This document shows, in pieces, positions 1-9,582 of a DNA stretch of 64,000 bases. The notes beneath the pieces were generated by a model. That model was not told where the DNA came from and did no database searches. It saw nothing but the letters and a program-made list of their open reading frames with translations. Numbering within the stretch: the stretch's first letter is position 1; the number at the start of each line of letters is the position of its first letter. The DNA comes from Micropterus salmoides (lineage: Eukaryota > Chordata > Actinopteri > Centrarchiformes > Centrarchidae): positions 20,098,664-20,162,663 of the forward strand of contig NW_024044459.1 of the NCBI RefSeq assembly GCF_014851395.1. Reading direction: 5' to 3'. Both the position numbers and the translations under genes were made by a program.

Positions 1-944
1 TCATCATCAATCATCGGAGCCCGTGCCCTATCACCCTGCTGGCAAAGGTGCTGTGCCGTGTGCTATTGTTCTGTTGTGTTTTGTTTGCTGTATTTGACTA
101 GCTCTATTTTTGGTATTGAAGGTCTTGCGTGGGTTGGCTTGGCATTCATAAAACCTCCACGGCTATCTAGATGAATGTTTACCTCAAGAGATTCAAAACC
201 TCTTGCAAAACAAAGGCGAGTGGTTTGCTGTTGCCCTTGAAAGTCTCAAAACAAGAACATTTAACTCCTGAATTTGAGGATTAATCTCTCTCAAATTATA
301 AAAACAAAATGTACAATCACAAGACTCTCAAAAGCCCCAAATGAGTAAAGTTGCAAGACTTCGCTTCTCAAAATCTTATTACTTATTTACAGACAGTAGC
401 AAACTCAGGCACAAATCTCAAGTATATCAGGGCTTGGAGCACACAATCACTTAGAAAACTGTATGTAGGTTGATAAGCAATGAACATCAGTACATTGATA
501 TATGCTTAAGTTCGGTAAAGAGTGCAACAGAGTGTTACAGCAGCGTAAAGTATAGCACAGCAGTTCAAATATAGTTAATGATGATATGAAGAATATAAAA
601 GAAAGCCATCACATAAGCCCACAACTTCTGTGTGAAATGCAATGTGTAAAGAAAATCTGACATCTATGAGCAACAAAGGCCATAATAAGGTTTCCCAAGA
701 AGCCGGTGTTACAGGCAAATAAGAATGTGCTGTTTGCAGTTAGCCAACAATATCAATATTAATTTTATTAATATTATTAGAGAACAAAGTAACAAGTGAG
801 CCAACAGGAAACACCTCAAAGTAAACAACAACAACCAAAGGACAACAAACCCTATTCAGACGTTCACCAGTGAATCAGCATCACATTTCACACTACCACA
901 CATCAAACACAACATCCCCAGCCATTCAAGTTAATGGAAGCAGG
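1..944. other. Unassigned AT-rich flank of the Tc1 insertion
   Basis: There is no open frame of note, no tRNA-like segment and no recognisable repeat here. The sequence is AT-rich with short A-rich tracts. Together with the DNA after 2568 it is the original locus into which the Tc1 element inserted. The possibility that both flanks belong to one older repeat cannot be judged by eye. Confidence 0.5.
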
Positions 945-946
945 TA

Positions 947-1166
947 CAGTGAGGAAAATAAGTATTTGAACACCCTGCTATTTCGCAAGTTCTCCAACTT
1001 AGAAATAATGGAGGGGTCTGAAATTGTCATCGTAGGTGCATGTCCACTGTGAGAGACATAATCTAAAAAAAAATAAATAAATAAAAAATCCAGATATCAC
1101 AATGTATGATTTTTTTTTAACTATTTATTTGTATGATACAGCTGCAAATAAGTATTTGAACACCTG
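947..1166 (+). repeat. Left terminal inverted repeat of the Tc1 element
   Basis: This repeat is about 220 bp. The outer direct repeat starts at 947 and the inner one lies at about 1140-1166; both share the core AATAAGTATTTGAACACC. In this family these boxes bind the paired-type N-terminal domain of the transposase. Compared with the right repeat it carries extra A-rich sequence near 1066-1090, including several AAAT units, so it is about 17 bp longer. Confidence 0.93.
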
Positions 1167-1219
1167 AGAAAATCAGTGTTAATATTTGGTGCAGTAGCCT
1201 TTGTTTGCAATTACAGAGG

Positions 1220-2200
1220 TCAAACCTTCCTGTAGTTTTTCACCAGGTTTGCACACACTGCAGGAGGGATTTTGGCCCACTCCTCCACACAGATGTTCTC
1301 TAGATCAGTCAGGTTTCTGGGCTGTCGCTGAGAAACACGGAGTTTGAGCTCCCTCCAAAGATTCTCTATTGGGTTTAGGTCTGGAGACTGGCTAGGCCAC
1401 GCCAGAACCTTGATATGCTTCCTACAGAGCCACTCCTTGGTTATCCTGGCTGTGTGCTTCGGGTCATTGTCATGTTGGAAGACCCAGCCTCGACCCATCT
1501 TCAATGCTCTAACTGAGGGAAGGAGGTTGTTCCCCAAAATCTCGCAATACATGGCCCCGGTCATCCTCTCCTTAATACAGTGCAGTCGCCCTGTCCCATG
1601 TGCAGAAAAACACCCCCAAAGCATGATGCTACCACCCCCATGCTTCACAGTAGGGATGGTGTTCTTGGGATGGTGCTCATCATTCTTCTTCCTCCGAACA
1701 CGGTTAGTGGAATTATGACCAAAAAGTTCTATTTTGGTCTCATCTGACCACATGACTTTCTCCCATGACTCCTCTGGATCATCCAAATGGTCATTGGCAA
1801 ACTGAAGACGGGCCTTGACATGCGCTGGTTTAAGCAGGGGAACCTTCCGTGCCATGCGTGATTTCAAACCATGACGTCTTAGTGTATTACCATTAGTAAC
1901 CTTGGAAACGGTGGTCCCAGCTCTTTTCAGGTCATTGACCAGCTCCTCCCGTGTAGTTCTGGGCTGATTTCTCACCTTTCTTAGGATCATTGAGACCCCA
2001 CAAGGTGAGATCTTGCATGGAGCCCCGGTCCGAGGGAGATTGACAGTCATGTTTAGCTTCTTCCATTTTCTAATGATCGCTCCAACAGTGGACCTTTTTT
2101 CACCAAGCTGCTTGGCAATTTCCCCGTAGCCCTTTCCAGCCTTGTGGCGGTGTACAATTTTGTCTCTAGTGTCTTTGGACAGCTCTTTGGTCTTGGCCAT
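1220..2200 (-). CDS. Tc1-family transposase, truncated at the C-terminus by a frameshift
   Basis: This 326-codon frame starts at an ATG beside the inner right repeat. Residues about 1-115 form the bipartite paired-like DNA-binding region with two helix-turn-helix units; a PRTGAP segment sits near residue 60, where relatives have a GRPR-like hook. The catalytic region carries the acidic triad: Asp153 in MWSDET, Asp244 in FQHDNDPKHT and Glu279 in SPDLNPIENLW. That is D-34-E spacing, with the same numbering as Sleeping Beauty. The glycine-rich box HGGGSIMLWGCFSA (about 187-200) is present. Two oddities stand out. A VRRKKN motif near 168-173 has Arg where I recall Trp in relatives. The frame also ends early, after NYRKV. 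A one-base deletion near 1223-1227 shifts the reading; in the other frame the usual ending (…NKGYCTKY) runs to a TAA at 1179-1181. About 14-15 residues are lost, so activity is doubtful. The frame at 1344-1718 on the plus strand is its antisense shadow. Confidence 0.9.
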   Translation of the reverse strand: MAKTKELSKDTRDKIVHRHKAGKGYGEIAKQLGEKRSTVGAIIRKWKKLNMTVNLPRTGAPCKISPCGVSMILRKVRNQPRTTREELVNDLKRAGTTVSKVTNGNTLRRHGLKSRMARKVPLLKPAHVKARLQFANDHLDDPEESWEKVMWSDETKIELFGHNSTNRVRRKKNDEHHPKNTIPTVKHGGGSIMLWGCFSAHGTGRLHCIKERMTGAMYCEILGNNLLPSVRALKMGRGWVFQHDNDPKHTARITKEWLCRKHIKVLAWPSQSPDLNPIENLWRELKLRVSQRQPRNLTDLENICVEEWAKIPPAVCANLVKNYRKV

Positions 2201-2363
2201 GTTAGTAGTTGGATTCTTACTGATTGTATGGGGTGGACAGGTGTCTTTATGCAGCTAAGGACCTCAAACAGGTGCATCTAATTTAGGATAATAACTGGAG
2301 TGCAGGTGGACATTTTGAAGGCAGACTAACAGGCCTTTGAGAGTCAGAATTCTAGCTGATAGA

Positions 2364-2566
2364 CAGGTGTTCAAATACTTATTTGCAGCTGTATCATACA
2401 AATAAATAGTTAAAAAATCATACATTGTGATTTCTGGATTTCTTTTTTAGATTATGTCTCTCACAGTGGACATGCACCTACGATGACAATTTCAGACCCC
2501 TCCATGATTTCTAAGTGGGAGAACTTGCAAAATAGCAGGGTGTTCAAATACTTATTTTCCTCACTG
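2364..2566 (-). repeat. Right terminal inverted repeat of the Tc1 element
   Basis: This repeat is about 203 bp and is the reverse complement of 947-1166 apart from scattered mismatches and a shorter A-rich tract. Outer box is about 2535-2566 and inner box about 2364-2390. It lies upstream of the transposase start on the minus strand, so the transposase promoter would be expected in or beside it. Confidence 0.93.
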
Positions 2567-2568
2567 TA

Positions 2569-3690
2569 AATAACAGCAAACAGCCAGCAGACCACCAAGA
2601 CAGGCAAATTCACAGGAAGGCCTTAAAACAGCCATCCAAACACACACCAAGTGAAAACACTGAACATGGCCATGACATCTACTCTGCGTAGCAAGTTAGC
2701 ATAAGAAGCAAGTACTTAGCTTGTTGAAGTAAGAGGCGCAGCAACCCTCGGCGTTTCACACGTCGGAAAAAAATTCTCCACGCTGCCAGAGTGAAAGTTG
2801 AACTGGAAAACTTTCTAACTTACGAAAATTTACATTAAAAGCAGCAGTGTTACATTAGGGTTAGCGACCCCGCAGTGCGTCAGCAGCAGAGAGGAAACAG
2901 CAGGCTCTTAAACCACAGACTGTATATAAAAAGGGTTAAACACACCGCGGTAGCCTACGGCAAGGTGTGTTAGGTAGAGGCCGCTGCCCCTGTAGATAAA
3001 GTCATGTGTGAGTGAATGTGCTAACTGGGAGCACCTAGCTAATTGAAATAGCTGGCAGTCTCTGCTCCATATATTTGTCATGAAACAGAGACCTTTATGC
3101 AACAAGTAATGCATTCGGGAGTCAGATGCAATATAGATTTCTTACATTTTAATTTTTTCATAGAAATATTAATAATAAAATAAAAACGTTTAAAGCAACA
3201 AAAATGTATTTTAAATGTTAAACTACTGCTTATTTATTATTTCAATGTTTTATTCCATAGATATGTTTATATTTTAATGTTAACTGTTATCAGCACTCTT
3301 GTATTCTTTGCCTTTATATGTTTTTATCATTGTGTGTACACTTGTTGAATAAAGTTTTGTTTTAAAAAACAGATGGACCTCCTACTTAACTCACCAGAAT
3401 CACACAATAAGTAAACAAAAAGAGCAGTCTTTCTTTCATTTTTGTTGTGTTAGGTTAGGCTATTGGTAATGTAGTCTGCATCTCGGCACAAGTAATCTTT
3501 TAATATACTTAATGGAAGCTTTCAAGTCAGCCATCAAAATGCCTTTAAATAATTGTTTTAATCAATTCAAAGGACTCCATACTTTTTGTTTTTGCAAGAA
3601 TTTAACCAACCCATCACAATTCTGGATGAATGCAACAGCTACAGTTGGATCCTGGTCAGTGATCCTTTCAGCAGATGGGGTGATACACGT
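2569..3690. other. Unassigned flank with a CpG-dense patch
   Basis: At about 2735-2990 the sequence has many CpG dinucleotides (CGGCG, CACGTCGG, CGACCCCGC, CACCGCGG) in otherwise AT-rich DNA. Next to it lies ACAGACTGTATATAAAAAG at about 2918-2936, which resembles a phrase I recall from fish interspersed repeats. It could be a young repeat or an unmethylated regulatory patch. From 3120 to 3360 the DNA is very AT-rich and shows nothing recognisable. Confidence 0.4.
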
Positions 3691-3845
3691 CATCAGCCCA
3701 TTACAAGGTTAAATAGACAAACTCCAATTCATGCCTACTGCACAATTCTCCAATTCACTGACTCATTGTAAATGTTTATGGAATGCGGGGTTAGGAAACC
3801 AGAGCACCCAGAGAAAAACCTGTGGACACGTTTTGCCACATTATT
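3690..3845 (+). repeat. Degenerate old teleost interspersed repeat
   Basis: The string of phrases CATTCATGCCTA-like, TGTAAATGTTTATGGA-like and GGAAACCAGAGCACCCAGAG (3797-3816) follows the order of a very common fish repeat whose consensus I remember as 'cattcacgcctatgg', 'atgcatgtttttgga', 'ggaaaccggagcacccgga'. This copy is diverged and both ends are uncertain. Its class is not known to me. Confidence 0.5.
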
Positions 3846-4597
3846 CCCTACATAAACTTTGTATTGGCTTGAATATTCTATATATGTCTCCACAGAGAAT
3901 TGTTTAATGGTCCTGTGACCTGACCTAGATCAGTTGTCCTATTCTTTAGGCTCCATACATACAAAACCAGAGATGATCTTATAACTTGGATCCTTAGGGT
4001 AATCAGGTAGTGTTCTCTCCAAAAACACAGAAACCAGAACACAGTACACGCCTGGAAGGAGTCAGAGAGCCATGAAATCCTAATGTGGCTGTTCCTGTTA
4101 CAGTGAGCAGACCATGTCCACCGGTCATCTCTGCCTTACCAAGATTAATGGCTCGTCTCACAGGTTGGGTTCCCATTACGTAGTTTATCCGTCGCCACCT
4201 CGTTATGGACACATCTTTCACTGTCAGACAGCAGAAGAAGGTAGTTGAATGGCCATACCCCTGCAAATCTAGCTCACATAAACCTGATATGCTCTGTACA
4301 GCACATGGCTAAGACCAGTAAATCCTCACCCCTCCCTATGCCATGCACACACGTGGTCAACACGGCACTGCATGCACCTATAGGCGAGTGATGCAACTTT
4401 TCATGTCTGTCATCAAATGAAATTCAGCTAGGATTTTTGGCTGCCCAATGAGGAGTATAGCTCTCCTACTCTCGCTGTAAATAGGAAATCTATCTTAATT
4501 TGGAGCTTTTTATTGTGACTCATATTGACTTTTCTATACTTTTACTTTGTTTTCCCAAATGAATATGCTGTTGTCTATCAGCATACAATAGTTCTAC
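3846..4597. other. Unassigned stretch containing a segment open on both strands
   Basis: There is no recognisable repeat. Within it, 4003-4266 is open on the minus strand (87 codons), and 4104-4240 is open on the plus strand between an AG after CTGTTCCTGTTA and an AAG/GTAGTT donor-like site. Several CpGs lie in this segment. No protein family was recognised, so it is listed only as a candidate in the findings. Confidence 0.35.
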
Positions 4598-4740
4598 CCG
4601 GTGTTGGGCATGTTAACTAGTAGTAAGTCACTAGTTACTTATTACTCCTTAAAAAACTAATAATATTACTTAACTTATTAATGGGTAGTAGAAGTAATAG
4701 TTACGTTACTTGTTATGTTACTATGTTACTATATTTCTTT
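4598..4740 (+). repeat. TTACT/AGTAA-rich interspersed repeat
   Basis: The segment opens with GGTGTTGGGCATGTTAAC and continues with many AGTTAC and TTACTTA words up to about 4735. From memory, repeats starting 'ggtgttgggaaagttact' are widespread in animals and usually treated as hAT-like non-autonomous DNA elements. This copy is short and diverged, and no target duplication is visible. Confidence 0.5.
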
Positions 4741-7343
4741 CATTATACCTTCCCCCCACCCTCACCCCCACCCCTTTTGTGTGTATAAGAAGACTGTTGG
4801 TTGGCATAATATTTGTCAGTACGATGTAAAGTAGAGGATTTCCAGGTGGGATTCACCGTCTGATAGCGGGATGAGAGATGGTCTGGTGTCAAGCCACGAA
4901 CTATGTATGGCTCCACAGTTGGATAAATAGGATATGGCCAGTGTGTGCATGAGAATGTGTGTGAATGTGCACATAAATGAGTGTGGTGGTGATATACTGT
5001 CATTTGTGTGTGCTTCTTCTTCCTGTGCGTCTTGGCATGAGCCCTCATTGGCCATGTGTGCGAGGAAGGATATTCATCAGTTTTCCACCATTTTCTACCC
5101 AGGAATTCGGTCCTCTGCGCCTCCACTCCTATGGCTCTGATGAGTTGCTCTGTTAATAATTCACAGGGAATTTTACATGCCGAATGGTAAGTTATTGTGT
5201 TTTTGTGGACCCATTCATCTTCATAGTGACTAATTTGATCTGTGGTGTAATAGCACTCAGGGCTTTGTGGGTGTAATGGGAGTCAATGACATATTCTGGA
5301 GATGTTATTGCCCCAGCTTTTTAATTTTCCCACACACGCAAATACAAATGTGCATGCACATGGCACTTGCAAACACTGCACAGATTTCTGAGCAGTTGGA
5401 GTTCTTGCGCATGGAAAAATCTCCTGAGCCTGAGTGAATACAGGCGCTCCATCCTTCACATCCATCCACCTATTTATCTAAGTAAGCTACATGTAAGCTG
5501 TTATTTATGATGAGACTCCGGAGAATTATGTGATCTAAGTAGCTTCTCTCTTATTATTGCTGTAATGCGCATTAAAGTATTAAAGCTAGCTGTGTATACT
5601 CTCCTGGTGGGATTGTTCATCCATATTCATGAAGACGGGAGAATCTGGGGTTTGCTAGGTTGTCAGTACGTTAATCTCAGATACCTCTCTCTACCTCTCT
5701 CTCTCTGTCTGCCTTTCTCCTGTGATAGATTAGAGAGATCAGATGTGAGGTAATGTAATAAACAGCTGCGATGGGCTGTCATGTCTGTATAATCCCTCTG
5801 GAAACAATTGGACTTTATGTGACACACAGACAACAAAAGTTGATTGAGTGAATGCAACAAAGAGACCCATTTGATAAAGCCCTTGAATGTTTTCTACTTT
5901 ATGTCATATGATATCATTTTGTCACCAAGTTTTCATGAAGTACAACAGGTCTACCTGTGTGTCTCAAAAGAAAGTTTTGGACTTCTAAACATTTATGTTT
6001 GACGTTCAAAACCCATGGGTGCCAACTTTGAAATTGACAAACAGGAGAAAGGGAACAGAGACAAAAAACAAATTGGAAAACTTGTTTGACGTATACATGT
6101 GTCAACAAGAACTCTAATAGTTTGCGGCAATCAATGAAACAAGCAGTTATGAAAAACAAACAGAACATAATTGGAGAGTGGCACTTTATTACAATTTATG
6201 GCCTTAACTGCAGCCTTTTTTAGTGTTCCTGTGGGATGGGACCATACATACAGGATTAGAGATACAGGAAGAGAAATAAGCAGATGTTTGTAATAGATGC
6301 AAAAATTTGTCATGGCTGGGTAAAGTGGAAAAGACTGAGGGAGAAAAAATATCAAGAGACAGATGCGAAAGAAAGACAAAGACAGCGGTAGAGAAAGCGA
6401 TGGAGAGATCACTCACCTTTTACCTCCATCCACCGGTTCTTCTCTTTCTCCATCCCTGGGTCCCTCCGTCCTGCTGACAGAAATACATTAACTGTGACAC
6501 GCTCGCCTTGAAGTTCCTCCCTCAGCAGCTGCTGTCTCAAACACTTTATTGAGTTATCGAACAGAGAATATATATGACAAATGGAGTCAACAAACTGGGC
6601 TTTGGTTTACATCCCTATCCAAACACTCTGTGTTTACTCTAGGAAATCAAAGTATAAATCTGTTCCTAGCCCATGTGCAGATCAATAATCTGCTTCAGAT
6701 ACCTTCAGGTGTCCGTCAACAAACACATGAGTCATATTGCATTGAGCACTATAACTCTTCCTCTCCTTTTAGCAACTCATTGCAAAACCAAAGCTTTGTG
6801 TTGTTAACCAAGTGACCCCTTTGTCATTTGCACATGCACAGGTGGCATGAATTGTAGAAGCCTGTCCTCTCAGATAAACCTCCAGGAGTCACAGATTACG
6901 GCTAAATAAGAGGTGCTGAGTGACTCAGGATGTCAAAGAAGGTGGAGAACATGTAAGTTATTGCGTTGTCAGGATGGTAAATGTATGTCAGCAAATATTT
7001 ATTGCATTGGTCTTTGTGTTTGTCTTTTCAGTGGTAGCACAAGAAGGGTTAACACAAGGACCAGTGACTGTTCATCAGAGTAGGTCAGAAACCCTTGAGA
7101 CACACACATCTGCCAGACTCGTTCAGAGGCTCATCCTCCCTCAGGCTGTATGGACGTCTGTCAGCACAGTCCCCCCGGTACTTTCTCTGTCCAGGGGTGA
7201 AAGGAAAGGATGAGAGTGGGAGATATGAAGGTCTGACCGGAGGGAGAAAGGAAGTTGTTGATTTTTCAAATATCAGTTGACAGCTACATCTCCTGACTGT
7301 TTACAGAATCTAATTTTGGAAGTCTATGTGTTCTTGTACATCG

Positions 7344-7344
<1 letters not shown>
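4741..7344. other. Unassigned, mostly non-coding
   Basis: The stretch holds short simple sequence (CT-rich 5683-5712; GT-rich pieces about 4935-5010) and several chance open frames of 60-127 codons with low-complexity products. The frame at 6920-7213 contains a hydrophobic run and follows a pyrimidine-rich AG near 7030, but reads as intergenic sequence. No gene is supported. Confidence 0.5.

Positions 7345-7382
<38 letters not shown>
7345..7382. repeat. (TG)19 microsatellite
   Basis: An uninterrupted TG dinucleotide array of about 38 bp, followed by TACGCGCATG. It is a likely length polymorphism and explains the valine/cysteine run in the overlapping open frame. Confidence 0.97.
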
Positions 7383-7386
<4 letters not shown>

Positions 7387-9497
7387 CGCATGTTTTTACA
7401 GTTCATGTTCTATATGCATACGATACTTTACTATGTGTATAAATGCGATGAGTGCAGCTAAATGGGCGGTAAGAGCTCTCTCTGTGTCACTGGATGAGTC
7501 AGCATGTTGTTTACTGAAGTTGTTGTTGGAGCAACAACAGAGCCTTACCCTCTGAGTCCCAGTGTGCCTCATTAGCTGCTGCCATTTCAGCTCTTGTTCC
7601 CTTGTTAATCACCTCAGTCGATCACCTCTGTGCAATCAGTTAAATTTAGTGATTAAGTGGTGAAAGCTGAAAAATGCAGCTAGTGCAGCGTAGATTTAGG
7701 CGGTTAGAGAAAGAAGCATATGCCCGCAACCAAAGAGTGAGGGTTTAGATAAGAGAATAGATGTAGAGCAGCAGTTAGATTAAAGCCTGTGTGTGTTTCC
7801 TTCTCAAAGTGACATACTGTTACTGTAAATGTTCTTCTTACAGGCTTTGAATGCTGCTGAAATTCCTTAGTTATAATAAAAGATGTAAACTTTCTCTGAG
7901 ATTGCCTGATGAGAGAAAATAATCTTGTTTCAAGCATCATATTTGGTACACTGGTTGTGTTTTGTGTGTTAAATCTGAATTTGCATGGCAACTACTGTGA
8001 AATAAATAAATGTGAAGGATTAAAGAGTACGATATTTCCTTCTGAAATGTGGTGGCGTAGAGATATACGTCGGAATACTCCCTATTTGTATGCATCAAGT
8101 CTGCTACGCTGCAAATCTTTCGCTTCCAAAGGTACATGAGGACAAGTCTTCATACAAAAAAACTCAGTGAAAATAACACCATTAATTGTAGAAAGTGCTT
8201 GGACCTGCAAAAAGTGCAAGAGCATTAAGAAACCACTTAACTACAGCATTGACAGCACGGGTAATGAGTTACATTCTACCGCTGGTTGCAATCAAGTCAC
8301 ACTAAAGTGTCTTTTAAGAAGAAACCCATCCTTAACTGCTGTGGAGGCCTTGACCCTGATTGTAAAAACTGTAAAAATGAGGAACAAGAAAGGAATTTCA
8401 CTCTAACATTTTTGCGTCAGAGATGAATGCCGGCATGATTGTTCCTCACAGCAAAAAGGTCCTTGGTTTTAACCGTTTCTTTTGTTGTTGTTGTTTTTTA
8501 CATACAGAAGTCCAACACATCCTCTGGTATGATATTACTTTGTTGTCACTTTGCCATTCGTGTATTGTAGTAAACACCTGTTTCCAGAAATGCACTTGTT
8601 TTTGAAGGGTGTTCACATGAATACTGATGTTCAGTAGATGCTCAGATTTTGTATGTGTGCTGGCTGGCACATGGGTTCACAGATAGTGGCTTTAATGAGC
8701 ATCGTTCCGTCTCAGTCTAATATGACCTTGTTGTTTTCTGCCTCGTTCCATTTGGAAATTGCATTATTATTCAATAAAAAGTCAGTCTAATATACTGTAT
8801 ATGAATACACATATAATTTTCTCAATAAGTAGGCCACATGGGCGTAATGATAAAGGAAAGTGAAATGAGACTGAATAACAACCATCTCAAAGTCAATGAA
8901 TTGTTGTCAGTCTAATGTATCACCATCTGAACCCATTATGTGTGACAAGCGAGATACAAAACTGTCAAGAATATTTCCAGGCACCTGAAATCTTGTGTGT
9001 TTATATTAATTTGCTTTGCTTACCATTTCACGTCAAAGCAACATGACATTTAATCATTCATGTTCAGATAGCTTTTTTAAGTTAATTTTGTCATCTCACT
9101 GGAAATAAGTAAACATTACTGACACTCGGTTAAAGGTGAACCAAATAAATTCATTAAGGCCAATTCTTTGTGTCAACTTTCATATTATCATTAGACCAAA
9201 AGCTCAGACAGGCTATGGGATGCCTGCAATCAACATGCTGCAAGAATACAGGAAATCATGAAAATGGTTCACTAAAGGTTATAAGTACTCATATGTTCCC
9301 TTTACATCTCATGAAATTATTCTCTTAAGTCTTTTTCAACATTGTTTGTTCTTAAGACTTTTGTTTTCAAAGCTGATGGATTTGCTCTCCATTATCTAAA
9401 TTGAATTTGTTCTGTTTATCAAACCTGTATGCTCTTTTTTATCTATCCAGGTAAACACCTCTCTTTGTAGTACCATACACTTTTTTATCCTCAACAG
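7383..9497. other. Unassigned AT-rich stretch
   Basis: Only chance open frames below 100 codons are present, several overlapping on opposite strands (7704-7991, 7909-8139, 8446-8670). No repeat family, RNA gene or conserved protein motif was seen. Confidence 0.5.
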
Positions 9498-9582
9498 TTA
9501 TCTCTTATGTATGGCCACGTGCCGTCTCGTTCAAGGGCAGTCCACTCACCTGCGCTTCATCCTTGAGTGTAGATTCCCCCCG
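9498..9582 (+). other. Candidate 85-nt internal exon
   Basis: A pyrimidine-rich tract ending TTTTTTATCCTCAACAG precedes the segment, and CCG/GTGAGT (a near-perfect donor) follows it. Two of three plus-strand frames are open; one reads through LVQGQSTHLRFILECRFPP and would continue past the donor to a stop near 9675. The segment is richer in CpG than its surroundings. I do not recognise the peptide. The minus strand also offers a perfect CAG/GTGAGT donor here (about 9545-9553), so orientation is unclear. The call could be chance; transcript data would settle it. Confidence 0.22.

Larger units (their letters stand above)
947..2566 (-). mobile_element. Nearly complete Tc1/mariner DNA transposon (Tc1 clade, DD34E, IR/DR type)
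   Basis: This 1,620-bp element runs from CAGTGAGGAAAATAAGT at 947 to its inverted counterpart ending at 2566. TA dinucleotides at 945-946 and 2567-2568 fit the target duplication of this superfamily. Each end is a long inverted repeat of just over 200 bp with two direct-repeat boxes, an outer one at the tip and an inner one about 190 bp inside. This is the IR/DR layout known from fish Tc1 elements such as Sleeping Beauty and Passport. A single intron-less transposase frame lies between the ends on the minus strand. Cut-and-paste transposition in the nucleus is the known role of the family. The element is close to intact: inverted repeats match well and the long frame survives apart from one lesion near its end. 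Confidence 0.95.

Noticed and set aside
1344..1718. 124-codon plus-strand open frame
   Set aside because: It is the antisense of the conserved transposase frame 1220-2200; its openness follows from codon constraint on the other strand.
2053..2277. 74-codon minus-strand frame overlapping the transposase start
   Set aside because: It is out of frame with the catalytic protein and overlaps its N-terminal region; no motif.
7022..7213. Possible exon after a pyrimidine-rich TTTTCAG
   Set aside because: The donor is poor and the peptide has the composition of translated non-coding DNA.
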